Origin: Talpa occidentalis | Taxonomy: Eukaryota; Chordata; Mammalia; Eulipotyphla; Talpidae | Direction of reading: 5' to 3' | DNA: 64,000 bases | Assembly: GCF_014898055.3 (NCBI RefSeq) | Contig: NW_023603184.1 | Span: 151,284,149-151,348,148, forward strand | The notes under the pieces: generated by a model | Seen by the model: only the letters and a program-made list of their open reading frames with translations | Databases searched by the model: none | What the model was told of the DNA's origin: nothing | Program-made: the position numbers and the translations under genes | In this document: piece after piece, positions 1 to 13,325 of the stretch | Layout: each line of letters begins with the position of its first letter | Position numbering within the stretch: position 1 is the stretch's first letter

Positions 1-3000
1 AACCTGGCGGGGCCCCTCCCCCAGGACGGCAGCTGCTGGCCACCCTCACCGGGCTTACCCTGGAATGAGCTTGGCCCCTCAGAACTTTCCAGAAGAAATG
101 TCGGCAGCGGGGAGGTACCTGTCAGGCAGGGCTGATTCCACTCGGCAGCTCCCAGCCTGCGTGGGTGCTGCTCACGGCCCGGCCAGACACGGGGACGGCG
201 GAGGTGGCCAAGCAGGGTCCACAGGGCAGCCCTCGAGGCTCAGGCTGCAGCAGGGCGCCGTCCAGGAAGGCATTCCACAGGGCCCGCCCTCCCCTGACCC
301 CCCCAAGTGGGCAGGCAGTGTCCGTGTCCCCACACCGGCCTGGCTGGGGGCAGGGGTCCAGTCTCGTCCTCACGACTCCAGACAGGCCGCCGGCAGGTCT
401 CATTGCCACGACTCCGGCAAGATGAAAAGAACAGGCCTCAGCCCTCCGGCCGGCTGCCTTCAGAAGGCGCCTCCCGTGGTGATGAAAGCACGCTGCCCCC
501 CCACTTGTGGGCAGGCGGGGTTTCCGCTCCCCTAAGCTCCATCCCCGAGTCCCCGGAACACACCCCCCCCGAGTCCAGGTCCTGGAGGGGCTGCACATTT
601 GGCAGCGGGCACCTGACCAGGTGGGCCAGGCGGGCCAGGCGGCACCGCTGAGTGGCGGAGGCAGTGGCTGGCCGCCTGGGCCCTGCAGGAGGCCCGGCTT
701 ATTGAAAGGAGAGGGCTGCTCTGTACAGGCTCTGGGGCCGCCGCCGCTCACCTGGAGACACAACCTGCCTGAAAATAGAACCACAAAAGGAGCGGGGCCG
801 GAGAGCGGCGGGGGACGGGCTGGCATAGCCTCGGCTCACCTGGATCCAGCTGTGCCTGAAGCTCGCCCACAGCTCTCAGTTTTAGATCCTGTGGCCACCC
901 CTTTGCCCTAGTTCTCGGGGAAGGCTTGGAGGAAGGCGTTGGTCTCGCACACGAGGGATGCCTACTGCCCAGTCATCAGGGCTGGGCCCCTCAGTCGAAA
1001 CAGAGGCTGGACTTGGAGGGGGTGCTGCGTGCTGCCCCCATGGTCAGTGACAGGAGACACGCCCAGGCTGCTGGGAACCCCCTCCATGGGAGCTGGGCTG
1101 GGGACACCGTGTCCACGGTGGGGTCACCAGGAGCGCGGTGCCGAGACCCTGACGGCGGGCACCTGCGGGGAGGCAGCGCTCCCTGCCCTGCCCCAGCGGC
1201 CGCTGCATGACCCAGCTCGAACGCGTCAGCCTCAGGGGCCGTGCACGCCTCGCCACTGCCGCTGGGCACTTCCCTAGGGAGCCGGGTGCCCACTGTGCGG
1301 GACAGCCCCACCCACCCCGCCAGAGGTGGCCTGGCCAGCTGGGGAGAAGCCAGCGCCCCCGCTAAGGCACGAGGGCCACCTGGCCCTCCCCCGCCACCTC
1401 CCATCACTTGGGGGGAAGCACAGGTTGGGGGTGAGCTCGGGACCAAACCCACCTGCTGTCCGCCTGATCATGGCGCCGCTCCAGCCACTCCCACAGACGC
1501 CGCCAGGCCTGGGGCTCCAGGTTACAGAACCCACAAGCCGGACGTGTGGGGGGTGCGGGGAGATGACCGCAGCGCGGCCCGTGGAGGCCGGGCGGGGCCG
1601 AGGCCGCCTTGGTGCCGGGGCTCACGCTGGCCTATTTTAAAAGCCCGCACAGACGAGCTCAGCCCCCGCCATGCCGCCCCCGCCCCCGCCCCGAGATCTA
1701 TTTTAAAGATCAGAACTTTCCTGACATCCACCTCCAGATGTGCCGCCCGGATAAGTGGGGCACGAGCAGATGGGGGAGGGGGGGCGGGGGGGTCGCTCCT
1801 GCTGGGACTTCACGCCTCTGGGGCTGAGCCAGGGAGCAGCATCCGGGGACCCAGACACTCAAGGCTCGCTGGGGTCCCGGGTTCCCCTCCCCGTGTCCAG
1901 GTGGCCTCCTCAGGGCTTGACCCCAGGGCCCCACGTAGGGCCCCCAGGTGGGGCCAGAGTGCCCCAGCCCCACAGAGCCCTCCCCAGGGTAGCGAGCACC
2001 CCCTCGGCCCCACGCGGCTCAAGTCCCACTGCGCTGACTGACGTGGGCCCCGCTCAGCACCCCTGGCAGAACCCCAGCCCTGGCAGGAGTGCCCAGCCTT
2101 GCCTTCGGGGGCCACCTGCAGCCTGGGCCCCAGATGCGCAGGAAGCACCGGGAGGGCCCAGCCCAGGGCAACGACTCCCCAGGGACTGGAGGGGGCAGGG
2201 TGGGGCCCCCCTCCAGTCGCGCCAGATGACACCCCTGGCCAGGGAGGGTAGCCCCCGAAGCAGCACCCCCATCCCATCCAGCAGATGCTGGTCACCCCAG
2301 CAAATGAGCTTGCCCAGGCCTCCTGCAGAGAGCTCACAAGTCTCACACCCGCGCCCAAGGGTGCAATGAGGCCCCGGGGAGGCCCCTCCTCCTTGGGAGA
2401 GCCCCTCCCTCCCTTGCAGACCGGCCTCTCCCCACTGCCCTCAGCCTCCATCTGCTCCTGCAGGCTCAGCCCTCTGGACTTGGGGAGGAGCAGGGACTCA
2501 GGTCTGGGGCAAACGCTTCCTTACTCTTGGGGCTCCTGGGGACACCCAGCCAAGCCCCCCGAGCCAGCCCCTGCCCCCTGCTCGGTCCAGCCAGGCATGC
2601 CTGGCCCCCCGCTGGCAAGGACCCCCCCAGTGTCCCCAAGCGCAGGCTCTGCTGGGGAGCTGGGTCTCAGGGGAATGGGCTGAGCTGCACATCCAGGGCT
2701 CCCTCCACCTGTGGTCCCATCTCCACCACCCCTCCCTGAGCCACCTCCTCCAGGAAGACTCCCAGGACCACCAGCCCCCCGACATCGCCAACTGAGCTGG
2801 GGGTGAGGATGGATCACCCCCACTTAGAATCCCTGTCTGCTGCACACACACCCTCGCACGCGCTCGCTCACAGCCTGCTCGCAACTCACGCATCGGTCCT
2901 GTCACTGCTGCCTGAGCGGAGCCCAGTGCTGGCGTCCAGGAGGCTCCGGCAGCCCGGGCACCCGCCCAAGCCCCCAGCCAGCCCATCCTCCTAGGCCCCC

Positions 3001-6000
3001 TCTCCTGGTCTCCCCAGCGCGGCCCCTGGCCCCGGCAGCCCCAGCAGGCGCGTGTCCTCGGGCGTCCCCCCGGGAAGCCACACGCCCCAGATGGACAACG
3101 CCGAGGGGCGTCATGGGCCCCAAACTGTTAAGGGGTGCGCGCGTAAAGGGACAAAGGCAAACAAATACAGCAGGCACTGGCGAGAAGGCGCCTGAGCAGT
3201 CGCGTGCCCGGCAGCGCCCCTGTGGGAGGCTCCAGCAGGAGGAGCAGGCGGCCCTGCCCACCTGCGCCTTGGGGTCGGGGCGCGGCAGTGACCCCCAGAA
3301 GCCCCGGAACACGCCCCGGCTGTGAAGATGAAAGTGGGGCTTGCGACAAAGACGCTCACTCCAAGCCCCAGCTCTCCGGGGTTTTCATCACAAACATTCG
3401 GCCTGGGGGTCGCCGCAGCCCCCACCCACCTGCTCCCCCGGGGGGTCTGGTCCTCTGGGTCACAGGGCGAGCAGGCTGTGGCCCTGCCGGTGGCCCTGGG
3501 CCGCTTCCCTGGCCATGCCTGTGCCCGAAACCGGCAGCCCCTCGAGCTCCTGCACACCCCCCTGCAGCGTGCTCTGCGGGCAGGGCTGCAGAACGTCAGT
3601 GACTTGCAAAGTGTAGTTAATTATGCAGAAAAACATCTCACATTTCTTCGTGCAAATGAGACAAATTAATTGCTTCAGCCCCGGGGGGAGGAGGGGAGCC
3701 GAGCCCCAAGTAGGTGCCCCCAGAAAGCTAGGAAAGGGGGCACAGCTGGCCCACCCATTAATCCTGTTGAGGCCCCTGGGGTGTAACCTGAGCCCTGAGC
3801 AAGCCCCAACTCCCCCGACTCCCCCTGACTCCCCACTCCCGCAAGAGAGGCCAACAGGCTCCTGGGGACGAGGCTGTGGGGCCTGGGCGCCGGGGCCCTC
3901 ACTCCAGGCTCCTTAGCTGAGTCCCTGAATGGCCCTGAGGGTTGGGGACAGTGTGGGCATGGGGGGGGCGATGGGCAGTGCCCTCTGGCCCTGGCTGGTC
4001 AGTGCAGTTGAGCCAGAAGAATCCGCCGCGGTGCACAGGTGCCAGGGAGCGCCCCCTCACCCGCCCGGGCTACACAGCCACTCCGAGGGCCTGGAGGGCT
4101 GGGGACACACGGGCCACGGGTCGCCCGGGAGGGCGGGAGGCGCAGCTTCCCCAGCACAAAACGCGGGTGTAGACCTGCCGCCCGCCGTGGCTCCCGCCCA
4201 CGCTGAGCGGGGTCTGCAGGGGACGTGAGCGGGCCGCGCCCCGGGCTGGGCCCTCTGGCCAAGCTGACTAGCCCCGCACCCGCCGACGGATGAGCCGAGG
4301 CGCCGAGCCCGTGACCAGGGCCACACGCTGCGCGTGGCACCAGTGACCCCGCCAGGGCCAGGCCATGCCACCCAGAGGTCCCCCGGGCGGTGCCAGGGCT
4401 GCAGAGAGGGATGCCCAGGCTGTGCTGGGGCAGAGGCGATGCCTGAGCTGTGGCCGCGTTTAAGGCCGCCAGTCCTGCCTTCACGGACAGGACGTTACCT
4501 CTCCCCTGCGGCCGCGCCAGCCGAGACCCTCCGCCCCGGGCAGGCGGGAGCCAGGAGAGGAAGCGCAGACCCGGCCCCCACAGCCTCGGGCGGGGCCCCC
4601 TGACCGCAGTCCCCAGCAGTGGTGCCCGCCGCGGCCCCTCCTCCCGGCTCTGCTCCCAGAAGCCACCGAGGGTCGAGGGTCGCCCTGCCGCAGCCCAGCC
4701 CCAGCTGTAGCAGCCCTGGCCCCGTCTCTCTGCGGCCCAGGCTCGCCCAGACCCTCCGGGGGCCGTGAACCTCCGTGGGGCCTCTCCCACCTGGGAAATG
4801 CCGCCGGGACCCGCGCGCTGTCCCGGAGAAGTCTTCTCACGGCCGGGCGGCCCGGCCAGTCCCCAGGGGGAAAGCTGCCCCGCGGAGTCTCTGGCTTGGA
4901 AATGGAGCCGGCAGAGGCCCCGGCCTCCCAAGCTGGGTGGGCCTCCCAAGCTCAGGGCTTCCAGGAGCCCCTGGGGAGTGCCCAGGTGGGGGGCGGGCCC
5001 TGGCGCACCTGCGTGGGCTCTGCAGAGCTGGAGACCATATGCGCCCCGGCCTCGGCCCCACCCAGCCCCGCAGACCGCTGCCTGCCCAGCCCGGCACAGC
5101 CCCTCCAGGGGCTGCATGAACCCCCACTCGGGGGGCCTCCCTAGCCAAGACCCAGGTGGTGGACCTCGGGGCCTCCCAAAGGGCTTGATGGGTGCAGTGG
5201 CTGCCACCAGGCCTGGCCCCAGGCCGCACGGGCACTGCAGGACAGGCTGCCGGGCAGGCCAGAGGACAGGGGCCTCTGGTCCGGCTGGTTCAAGTCTGGG
5301 GCTTGGAACGGTGACCAGATGACCTGCAGCCCCGCCGCCCCCTGCTAATGCTGAGCCCCCACTCCCCTTACCTGGGTGCCATTAAAGAACAGCTCCTGCC
5401 CTGCCTCAGCCCAGGGAACCCCTCTCTGCACCCCTGCCAGAGTCACTGCCCCAGGCCCCTCCTGGAGGCCTCTCCACCGGGTGGCCGTTCTGCCCAGTCC
5501 TCTGCCCATCTCAGGGACATGTGTCCCTGGCATGAGGCTGTGGAGGGCGCAGGGCAGGGCCGGCGGAAGGCTGTGCAGGCTGGGCCAGGGGCAAACGCTG
5601 CCTTCTGCAGGGGGACGCAGGGTGTGGCCACTGCTGCTGCCGCCCACCGAAAGGACTGTCCAGCTCGCAAAGGGGCTCAACAGAGCCTTGCTCTGGTTCA
5701 GCTACGACTCGGCTGTTCTCCGCTCTTTGCTTTATTCTTCTGCCGTGGCCGGGATCCAGAAGCGCAGGGAGCTGTTCAGAGGGGGCCCGCGGAGCACACC
5801 CAAGCATGGCCCAGAACCTACTGGAAGGCTCCTGAGGGCAGGGCTCCTAGAGGTGGCCCCGTTCCAGAGAGGGGCACACCTGCTGCTTTGATTCCTTTTT
5901 GCGTGTTTGACGGGATTGCGCCAGGTGTGACCAGGTGTGCACGCGTGTCGTCAGGTGCTCACCCCGAGAGTCTAATCACCTCGTGCCCTCACAAGGCTGC

Positions 6001-6229
6001 AAGGGCATCACCTTGCGGCGGGAGCTGCTGGGGTGGGCTCAGTCTCTGCAGAGATGCCCACAGCAGAAGCAGAGCTGTCGCTGCCAGGCTGGCCGCGTGT
6101 CTCTGCGGCTCAAGTCACGTCCCGACTGGAACTGGCTCCTTTTGAGCTGACCAGCGGGTGGCGTGGGGCATTGCGTGTGGGCCCTCTGCTGCGCAGCCCG
6201 GGTGGGGAGAGTCGCCCTATTATCATGCA
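1..6229. other. GC-rich intergenic sequence, no gene seen
   Basis: Open frames here overlap on both strands and have no recognisable protein content. No RNA or repeat family seen. Confidence 0.6.
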
Positions 6230-6285
6230 CAGCTGTTGCTAGTGGCTTTTCACGGCTGTATAATATTCCATGGCACCAATAGGAG
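6230..6285 (-). mobile_element. Short antisense LINE-1 3' remnant
   Basis: TTCACGGCTGTATAATATTCCATGGC matches the reverse complement of the L1 segment around the GGAATA..CAGCC motif. Too short to classify. Confidence 0.4.
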
Positions 6286-6574
6286 GGGCCAGGAAGTGAC
6301 TACGTGGGCACTTGAGTTGCTGAAGATTTGGGGCCCTGACCCGTCAAGCTGCCCTGCATGCCCTCACTGTCCCTCCGGGGCACACACGTCTCCTTTCTGG
6401 GAGCCTTGGCCTCGGTCGACCGGGCAGCTGCTCGTCACAGCAGAGGCCTGAGATGGGGTGCGTCCCTGCGACAGAGGGCGCAGCACCGTAAGTAGACGCT
6501 GTTGCCCCCCCACACCCCTGCAGCCACCTTGGGCTCTGGACTTCCCGAGGGGGAGCCAGCAGCACGCAGAGTGA

Positions 6575-7470
6575 AAAGTTGGTACGGGGCCAACTGGGTA
6601 TCCAGATGCCGAAGAATGAAGTTGGACCCTCCGCCATTTACAAAAATCCTCTTAATCTGGATCATAGAAGTAAATGCGAGAGCTAAGTCTTTTCCTTCAG
6701 AGAAAATATAAGGTTGAATCTTAACGACCGTGGGCTGGGAAGCGGGTTCCTAGATGTGACATCAGAAGCACGAGCAACGAAAGAACCAGACAAGTGGACT
6801 CGCTAGATAATAACTTTTGTGCAGCAAGATAACATCAAAAATTTGAGGAAAAAACACACAAAGTGGGAAAAGTTATTTGCAAACCATCTGTCTGCTGAGG
6901 GACTGAAATCCAGAACACAGCAAGAGCTCTTACAGTGAAAGAAAAATTCTCAATTAAAAAATTGGCAGCGGGCCTCCCCGGGGGCGCAGCGGTTGAGCGC
7001 TGGGCTGAGAAGCTGCCCGCAGCCTCTGCAGCACGGGTTCGATCCCCGGCCACTGGCAAGGGTCCCGCATGGCGCGCAGACCTCTCCTGCCGCCCGCTGC
7101 TCCCCTCAGCAGTGTCCTTCGGTCCTTCTGCCTGCTCTGCTCCCGGCTCTGGTGAATCCTCTCACCCTCCCGCGCTTCTGACTGTGCCCAGTGCTGGTAT
7201 AAATAAATAAATAAATCTTAAAAAAAAAAAATTGGCAGAGAAATTGAGTAAACGCTTCTCCAGAGATTTTCAAATGGTCAGCAAGTCCATGGAAGACGCT
7301 CATTGGTCACTAGAGAAGACCACTGGTCACTAGAGAAACGCGATCAAAGCCACGGTGGACACCCCGTGTAACCCCACAACGTTTAAAAACTCTACAGTGA
7401 CGGCCGCTGGTGAGGATGCGGAGAAGCTGGAGCCCTCACGCGTCGCTGGCAGAGCTGGAGCTCATCGGCC
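6575..7470 (+). mobile_element. LINE-1 ORF2 fragment, interrupted by SINE copy 1
   Basis: From GTATCCAGATGCCGAAGAATGA through AAGTTATTTGCAAACCATCT to GAGGATGCGGAGAAGCTGGAGCC, the sequence follows the 3' third of L1 ORF2 in order. It is heavily mutated and has no open frame. The SINE splits it at 6969-7230. The family resemblance is from memory of the L1 consensus. Confidence 0.75.
6969..7230 (+). mobile_element. tRNA-derived SINE, copy 1 (nested in LINE-1)
   Basis: Flanked by a target-site duplication ending ATTGGCAG (6956-6968 and up to 7238). Box B-like GGTTCGATCCC is at 7036-7046. The tail holds AAATAAATAAATAAATCTT and an A-run. AATAAA plus TCTT tails mark the T+ class of SINEs. The body is a GC- and CT-rich segment shared with copies 2 and 4. 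Confidence 0.92.
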
Positions 7471-10400
7471 GCTCAGAGAGCAGGACGGCGCTCCTACCAG
7501 CCGCTGCGCCCACCGCGGGCCCTTGGGGGAACGCTTGCGGGGGGCCCTTCCCGGCCTCGCTCCCAGCGCCCCTGTCAGGCACCGGCTGTCAGGGCAGGCA
7601 GCTCCCCGGGGCTGTCGCGTCAGCCTGACATTGTTCCCAGAGGCCAGCGCAGCAGCGTGTGTGTGTCCCAACAGCCCACAGATGCGAATCTGCTAGATGA
7701 CAGAACGGCGAGTGGAAGGCGGACGGGTGCAGGGTGGGTGGGCGGGCGGGTGGCTGCATGATCAAGGGCCGGGAGACTGCTCCGGGCCCCGTGCCCTTGC
7801 CACAACACGAGTGTCCCCCCTGCCTGGCTCTGCCCGACCCCGGCCAAGGCAGGTGCATGCACAAAGCCTCCGGAGGCAGCTCAGGTCCACGCAAGGTCAG
7901 GGTCAGCCCTGAAAGTGAGAGCCAGCTTCACAGCCTCAGCTCCTCGGCCGCCGCACCCCTGCCCTGCCCTCCCCACCAGGCCCACCCGGGGCCCAGGGTC
8001 CTCCCTCGGCCACAGGGGCATGTCCGGGGCTGTGCCCCGCGAGCTTGAAGGGCGTCCTGTGCAAGGACGTGCGGGCCCGTCTCCGTTAAATCTGTTTCTG
8101 GACGCTGACCCAGCCTGACCGCGCCTCCCAGCCAGGGGCCTGGATGTCCGGTCTGCGGTGACCTTTTGCGAGCCCGGGCAGTGGCGCCGAGGGCGACAGG
8201 TGCGGGGTCAGGTTTCAGGCGGTCAGCTGCCAGGCCTGGGGCCTCAGATGCTGCTGCTTGTCCCAAACGGGCCTGGGCGTGTCCCCGAGGGCTTGGCCTG
8301 CCCGTGTCCGGCAGGAGACCCACCAGCCCTGACAGCTGCCCCCAGGGCCCGCCCAGCCGCGCCAGCTCCAGCGTGCAGGGAGCGTGTCCCCCGCCCAGGA
8401 CAGTTCCCAGAGTGCCGTCTGGGGCTCTCTTTGAAAAGAAAACCTCCCCGGGGTGAGACAGTTGTTGATGTGCCACCGGCAGACCCTCCGCCCTGGTGCG
8501 CAGCCCGGTGAGGGGCGCTCGACCAGGCAGCTGCGTCACCGGGACGCAAGGGCCCAGCGGAGGCCCCAAGGCAGCAGGAGCGGGCAGCACGGGTGTCTGA
8601 AGGGGCCTTCTGGAACCTTCCTTAGGGCCACGGACCTTCCATTGGGAGGACTGTGAGCTGGCTCATGGGGTGCAGGGGGTTCCCATCCCAAGTTTTCCAA
8701 GGTGGCCATGCCGGGGCATCCAGGGCCGGAACCCCAGCTGTGGCCTGTTCGGAGGAAGGGTGTTTTCAGGGGTCACCGAGCACTGAGCCCCGCGCATGCC
8801 CCTCCCCCACAGACACTGTGCGTGGGTGCGGAGGACCTGTCTCAGGAGCCTGGGCCTGGCCTCCAGGAGTCCACCGATGGGGGCAGCGGCCAGCACAGGC
8901 CTGCAAGCTCCCTGCAGGCCCCACCCTCTGGGGGAGAGAGGGAGCCGGCCCTCACCGGCCTGCCCACCCCAGCTGCTCTGGAGGGGCCAGGCCCCTGAAG
9001 TGTCACCTCTGACCCTCAATGGTGGCTGGTGGCTTCGGGAGCCAGTGTTGGGGCGTGCCCAGCGGGTCCTGGATGGCGTGTCCCGGGGAGGCCTGAGTGG
9101 ACAGCAGCATGTGCCCACCGGACGCTCCCCCCTCCCCAGGGAGCAGGCTGCCTTCTGACAGAGCTGGCCCTCCACGACGCTGGGCTCCCCGCTGTCCCTC
9201 CCCGCTGCCCCCCACAGCTCCAGCTCCAGGGGCAGGGCCACCTGAGCCCTGACCACTTGCGGGTCACATCTGCCGCCACGGCCAGTGCCCCCGGTGATGT
9301 GGGGGGAGGGGTCCTCTGGGTGGGGACTGGGCGGGGCGACCGCAGCTCTGTGCGGCGGGGTGGGGCCCAGGGTGGCTCCGAGCTGCCGGGCCAGGCTCCT
9401 TCTTTCTGAGCACAAAGGAAGCGCGGCCTCTCAGAGCCGGCTGCCCAGGGTGGACGGGCCTTCCCCCAGGCAGGCCAGGCAACAGCGGGGCACTGTCCAC
9501 TGCTCTCCCCGCCCTGTCGGGGGGGTGGGGCCTCGGGGCCCAGCACTGGGCAGGGAGAGGTGGTGACCTCCGTAGGGCCCAGCCCCCAGGGGTTCCCTGA
9601 GCCCTTTTGCGGCATCCCGGGCAGGGGCGCAGAGGTGATGCCCCGGCCCCGTCAAGACAAGGCCCCTGCCCGAGCCACGTCACGCAGCCTCCTGAGACCC
9701 CGCACACGCGTCGTGGGCCGAGCGGGGCCCGTGTCTGGGCACAGCCGCCCATCGCAGACGCGCCGCCTTCGCTCGCGCCCTGACGCCCGATCACTCCCGG
9801 GCTCCGCGCCAGGCGTCCGCGGATGCGGGGTGGGGGCTCCGGCAGGGGCTGGCCACTGCTGCCTCCCGGGCCTGGGAGGACTGGCCAGAGGCTCACTGCC
9901 GGTGGGGACGGGGAGACGCCGGGGGACAGACAGCCGCTCCTGCCGCGCCTCTCGCCCGCACCGCCCGGCTGCGCCCCGGGCCACCACCCTCCCGGCCCTC
10001 GACCCGGTCACGGGGCCCCTGCAGGGTAAGCAACGTCTCAGGCTTTTCCACCATTAGAGCAAACGCGCGCCTCGCGGCGGACACCCGAGGGTCCTCCGGG
10101 GCTGAGACGAGGCTTATGAGGCGGCGCGGGCGGCCGACGGGGAGGCCACCGGAGAGCGCGAGGCCGGAAGGGAACCAGCAGCGAAGCAGAGGCCACGGGA
10201 CTCCGGAGAGCCTGGAGAGAGTGACCGCTGGTGGGGCCCGGAGGCCTGCCGGCCGCCCCCCGCCCCCCAGCCCCCACCTCCCACCCCCGCCTGCCGTGTG
10301 CCTGGTAAACCCCAACAAGAGCCTGAGGAGCCAGCGAGGGCTCCAGGGCCCTCCTCACCCGTCGGCTCAGGTCCGAGGCCTTGCTCTGTGCCTCCCGCCG

Positions 10401-10834
10401 CTGCACCCCCATTCTGGGCGTCAGGGCCACCTTGCTGATGGGCCCCAGGGCCCTGGGCACCAGATCCCTCGCAGCGCTGTGAGACCCCCTCCGCGCGGTG
10501 GGGTCCCTGCGACCTGGGGGGCTGTTCGTCCTGCCCCCGACACACGTGTCTCCAGTTAGTGGCGCCTTTAATTTCTTTGAGCCACGCTCTGTGGCCGCCA
10601 CGGCCTCCGGGCCTGCGAGCCCCGCGTCTGCCATCCTTTCTGATGCTGCTGTCCATGGAGCAGATGTGGTCATGTATGTTTCCGGCTTTTCAAAAAAGCG
10701 ACTGCTTTGCGGGCTTGATTTTGTGTGCTGCTGCTCCCCTGAACTGTGTCACCTCACCCGCGGCGCGCACGTGTGCAGCGCAGGGGCCCTCCCTGAGGTC
10801 AGCTCCTCTGCAAACAGAAGCATCTCATGTATTT
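7471..10834. other. Intergenic, no gene seen
   Basis: Holds one copy of the 103-bp duplication. There is a CpG-richer patch near 9650-10000 with no exon or other feature I can support. Confidence 0.55.
9041..9143. repeat. 103-bp duplicated segment, copy 1
   Basis: Starts GCCAGTGTTGGGGCGTGCCC and ends CCTCCCCAGGGAG. Differs from copy 2 at 11454-11557 by about 5 substitutions and one base indel. No repeat family recognised. Confidence 0.9.
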
Positions 10835-10990
10835 ACTTTCAGTGTTGGTGACTTTCATTTCTTTTTCTTGCCTAATTTCTCTGAGGAAAACGCCCAGTAC
10901 TGAGCCGAGCAGCAGCAGGCGCTCTTGTCTTGCCTCTGACCTTGGAGGAAGAGGCTTCAGGCCCTCACCGCCGAGCGCGGCGTTGGCCGC
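10835..10990 (-). mobile_element. Antisense LINE-1 ORF2 remnant
   Basis: TTTCATTTCTTTTTCTTGCC followed by TAATTTCTCTGAGG and GCGCTCTTGTCTTGCCTCTGACCTT tracks the reverse complement of L1 ORF2, the same part of L1 as found near 48.06-48.15 kb. It may begin earlier, near 10640. Confidence 0.55.
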
Positions 10991-11453
10991 GGGTCTCTCA
11001 CGGGGCTCTTCTTACAGCCAAGCGGTTTCCACCAGGATTAGGCAGAAGGGCTGGGCAGAGACCCAGGGCCTTCTGGGTGACTCGGTGGCAGCTCCTACCC
11101 TGCCCCCCATTCGTCCCTGGTGGCTGCTCAAGACCCCACCCAGGAGTTTTGGGGGCGCGGCAGCAGTCCCCACCCCAAGCCCAAGTCCCCACGTGCCACA
11201 CGCTGAGGCCCAAGAGGCCCTGTGCCCACAGAACACCTCCCCCAGGAGGCCCGGGCCACGCCACCCCCACGTGTGCCCTCACTGGGGTCTTCCAGCACCC
11301 CATCTCCATCTTCCCAGGGAGCCCGAGGCCCAGGTCAGAGGTCAGCGGCCCCCAATGGCTCACTGGGAGTTTGTGCTGCTGCCCACCAGCCCTTGGCCAC
11401 ACCTCGCCGCCCACCCCCAAGCGCCGTCTGTCCAGGCCAAGTCCCCCCAAACA

Positions 11454-11557
11454 GCCAGTGTTGGGGCGTGCCCAGTGGAGTCCTGGATGGCATGTCCCGG
11501 GAAGGCCTGAGTGGACAGCAGCCCGTGCCCACCGGACGCTCCCCCCTCCCCAGGGAG
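11454..11557. repeat. 103-bp duplicated segment, copy 2
   Basis: About 95% identical to 9041-9143, same orientation, 2.4 kb away. Flanks of the two copies do not match and no target-site duplication was seen. Confidence 0.9.
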
Positions 11558-12534
11558 GCTGGAAGTTCCGTGCTGACTCAGCAGTCAGGGCAGCCAGCTC
11601 TGTCCACGGTCCTTCTCTGACCCCACACAGGACAAAATGTTCTGGAGGCTCCTCCCACGTGGCCAGCTCCCTTCTGGAGATCGGCGGCACTGAGGGGCGG
11701 CCTCCCGGCTGGCCGGCTGCCCGGGCCCAGGGAGAAAGCAGGTGGTGCAGCCAGGGCAGGTGCTGCTGGGACCCCTCGTCCTCCCAGCCGGTCCTGCCCC
11801 GGTTCAGCCCCCGGGCACCCTGTCCACCAGCCTCCCTCTGCCCCCTACCCCGGCCCACCGCAGGCCTCCCAGCACCCACGGCACGGCCTCGAGGCCTTGG
11901 GCTCCCCGGACTGTAGCTCGACAGGAGGGGTCCCCAGTGAGGCCCCTACGCAGGGAGTCTGAGGCAGGGGCTGGCCGGCAGCAGGACCACTGTCCGCTGG
12001 GCACACCCCAGCACCCCCTCTTTGCAGGGGCCGGTGAGAACCCCAGTTGCAGCCCCACCACCAAAATGGGCTGGGGCCACGGCCCTATCTGTCTCGTGCC
12101 TAGCCGGGCGGGCTCCCTGGAAACTGGACACGCTCACTTTGGGGACACGGGCCAGGGTCCCCCCGGCTCTGGTGTAGGCCCCGCCAGCCCTCGGGTCTGA
12201 GCAGAGACGCCCCTGCCCTGGAGCTGGTCCGCCGGCCTCCGCCTGCACCCGCACAAGCCTGTGGGGCAGCCCCGGGGGCCTTGCGCCTGCTGAGCACACG
12301 CCGCATCCAGGCAGGGTGGGCAGTGCTGACGCCCCAGTGTGGCCCCGCAGGCGTCTCGGGCTGGACCTGCAGAACGTGGGGTGCGAGCCCCAGCTGCACT
12401 CCTTTGTCTCGGCTCTGCGGCCTGCTCCGGCTGGCTCCCTGCGCGTGGCCGGGACGGCTGGACGGGCTCCACTGCAGGGCAGCCCTGGGCTGTCTGTGCT
12501 GAAGACCCCACGGCGGCCCCTTGGCATCCGGGGA

Positions 12535-12535
<1 letters not shown>

Positions 12536-12579
<44 letters not shown>
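12536..12579. repeat. (AC)22 microsatellite
   Basis: An uninterrupted run of 22 AC units, likely polymorphic. Confidence 0.98.
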
Positions 12580-12581
<2 letters not shown>

Positions 12582-13299
12582 CCTTGCTGAGCCTGGGCCC
12601 AAGGTCACGTTTGCGGCTCAGGTTCCGCCCATAGCTGAGCTGGGAACCAGGCCCGGCCCCCCATTGGCTCATGGCCACCCAGACCCAGACACCGCGCCCC
12701 AGCCGGCCACCCACTGGACTCTGGCCCCTCGGTCACAGGCCCCAGGGGAGGCCGCGAGGTCAGCCCCCAGGTGGCTGAGCAGCCCCTGGCCCATCCTCAC
12801 CCTCCGGGGGGACATGCTGTGTGTGGGGACACTCCTGGGGTGTCTGAGGCCACGGGACCCCAGAGCACCCACCCTGGAGGCCGGGCACCTGCAATAGCAC
12901 CCCGAGCTGCACCCCTGCATGGGGAGGGACACCGGGGGCCGCCCTCTTCCCAGCTGGCCCCGGACAAAGGCCACCTGGAGCTTCAGCTGCAGCTGGGGCC
13001 GGGAGGGGAGGGCTGGGAAGGGGCCAGGGAGGGGCTGGACAGGCAGGCAGGGCGGCTGGCCACCATCTGCGCAGACACGGGCCTGACCCTGCCTCGGGCC
13101 CTCACAGACAGAGGGGCGGGGAGAAGGGCCTGCTGCTGTCCCGTGCTGGCCGGGAAGTCCCCACAGGCACGCCTGGGGGTGCACTTGCCCACGGGAACCC
13201 GCAGTTACACGTACCCCTGCTCTCCAGCCCTCCACCCCGCCTGCAGAGCTGCCGTCTGCCGCCCCCTTCCCGAGGCAGCTCTGGGGAGCAGGTCCTGGG

Positions 13300-13325
13300 A
13301 GGACTTTCCAGGCCCTATAAAAGAA
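13300..13325 (+). promoter_or_regulatory. Weak candidate: TATA box with kappaB-like site
   Basis: TATAAAAG at 13316-13323 lies just after AGGACTTTCC, one mismatch from a kappaB site. No gene is recognised downstream, so this may be chance. Confidence 0.2.
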
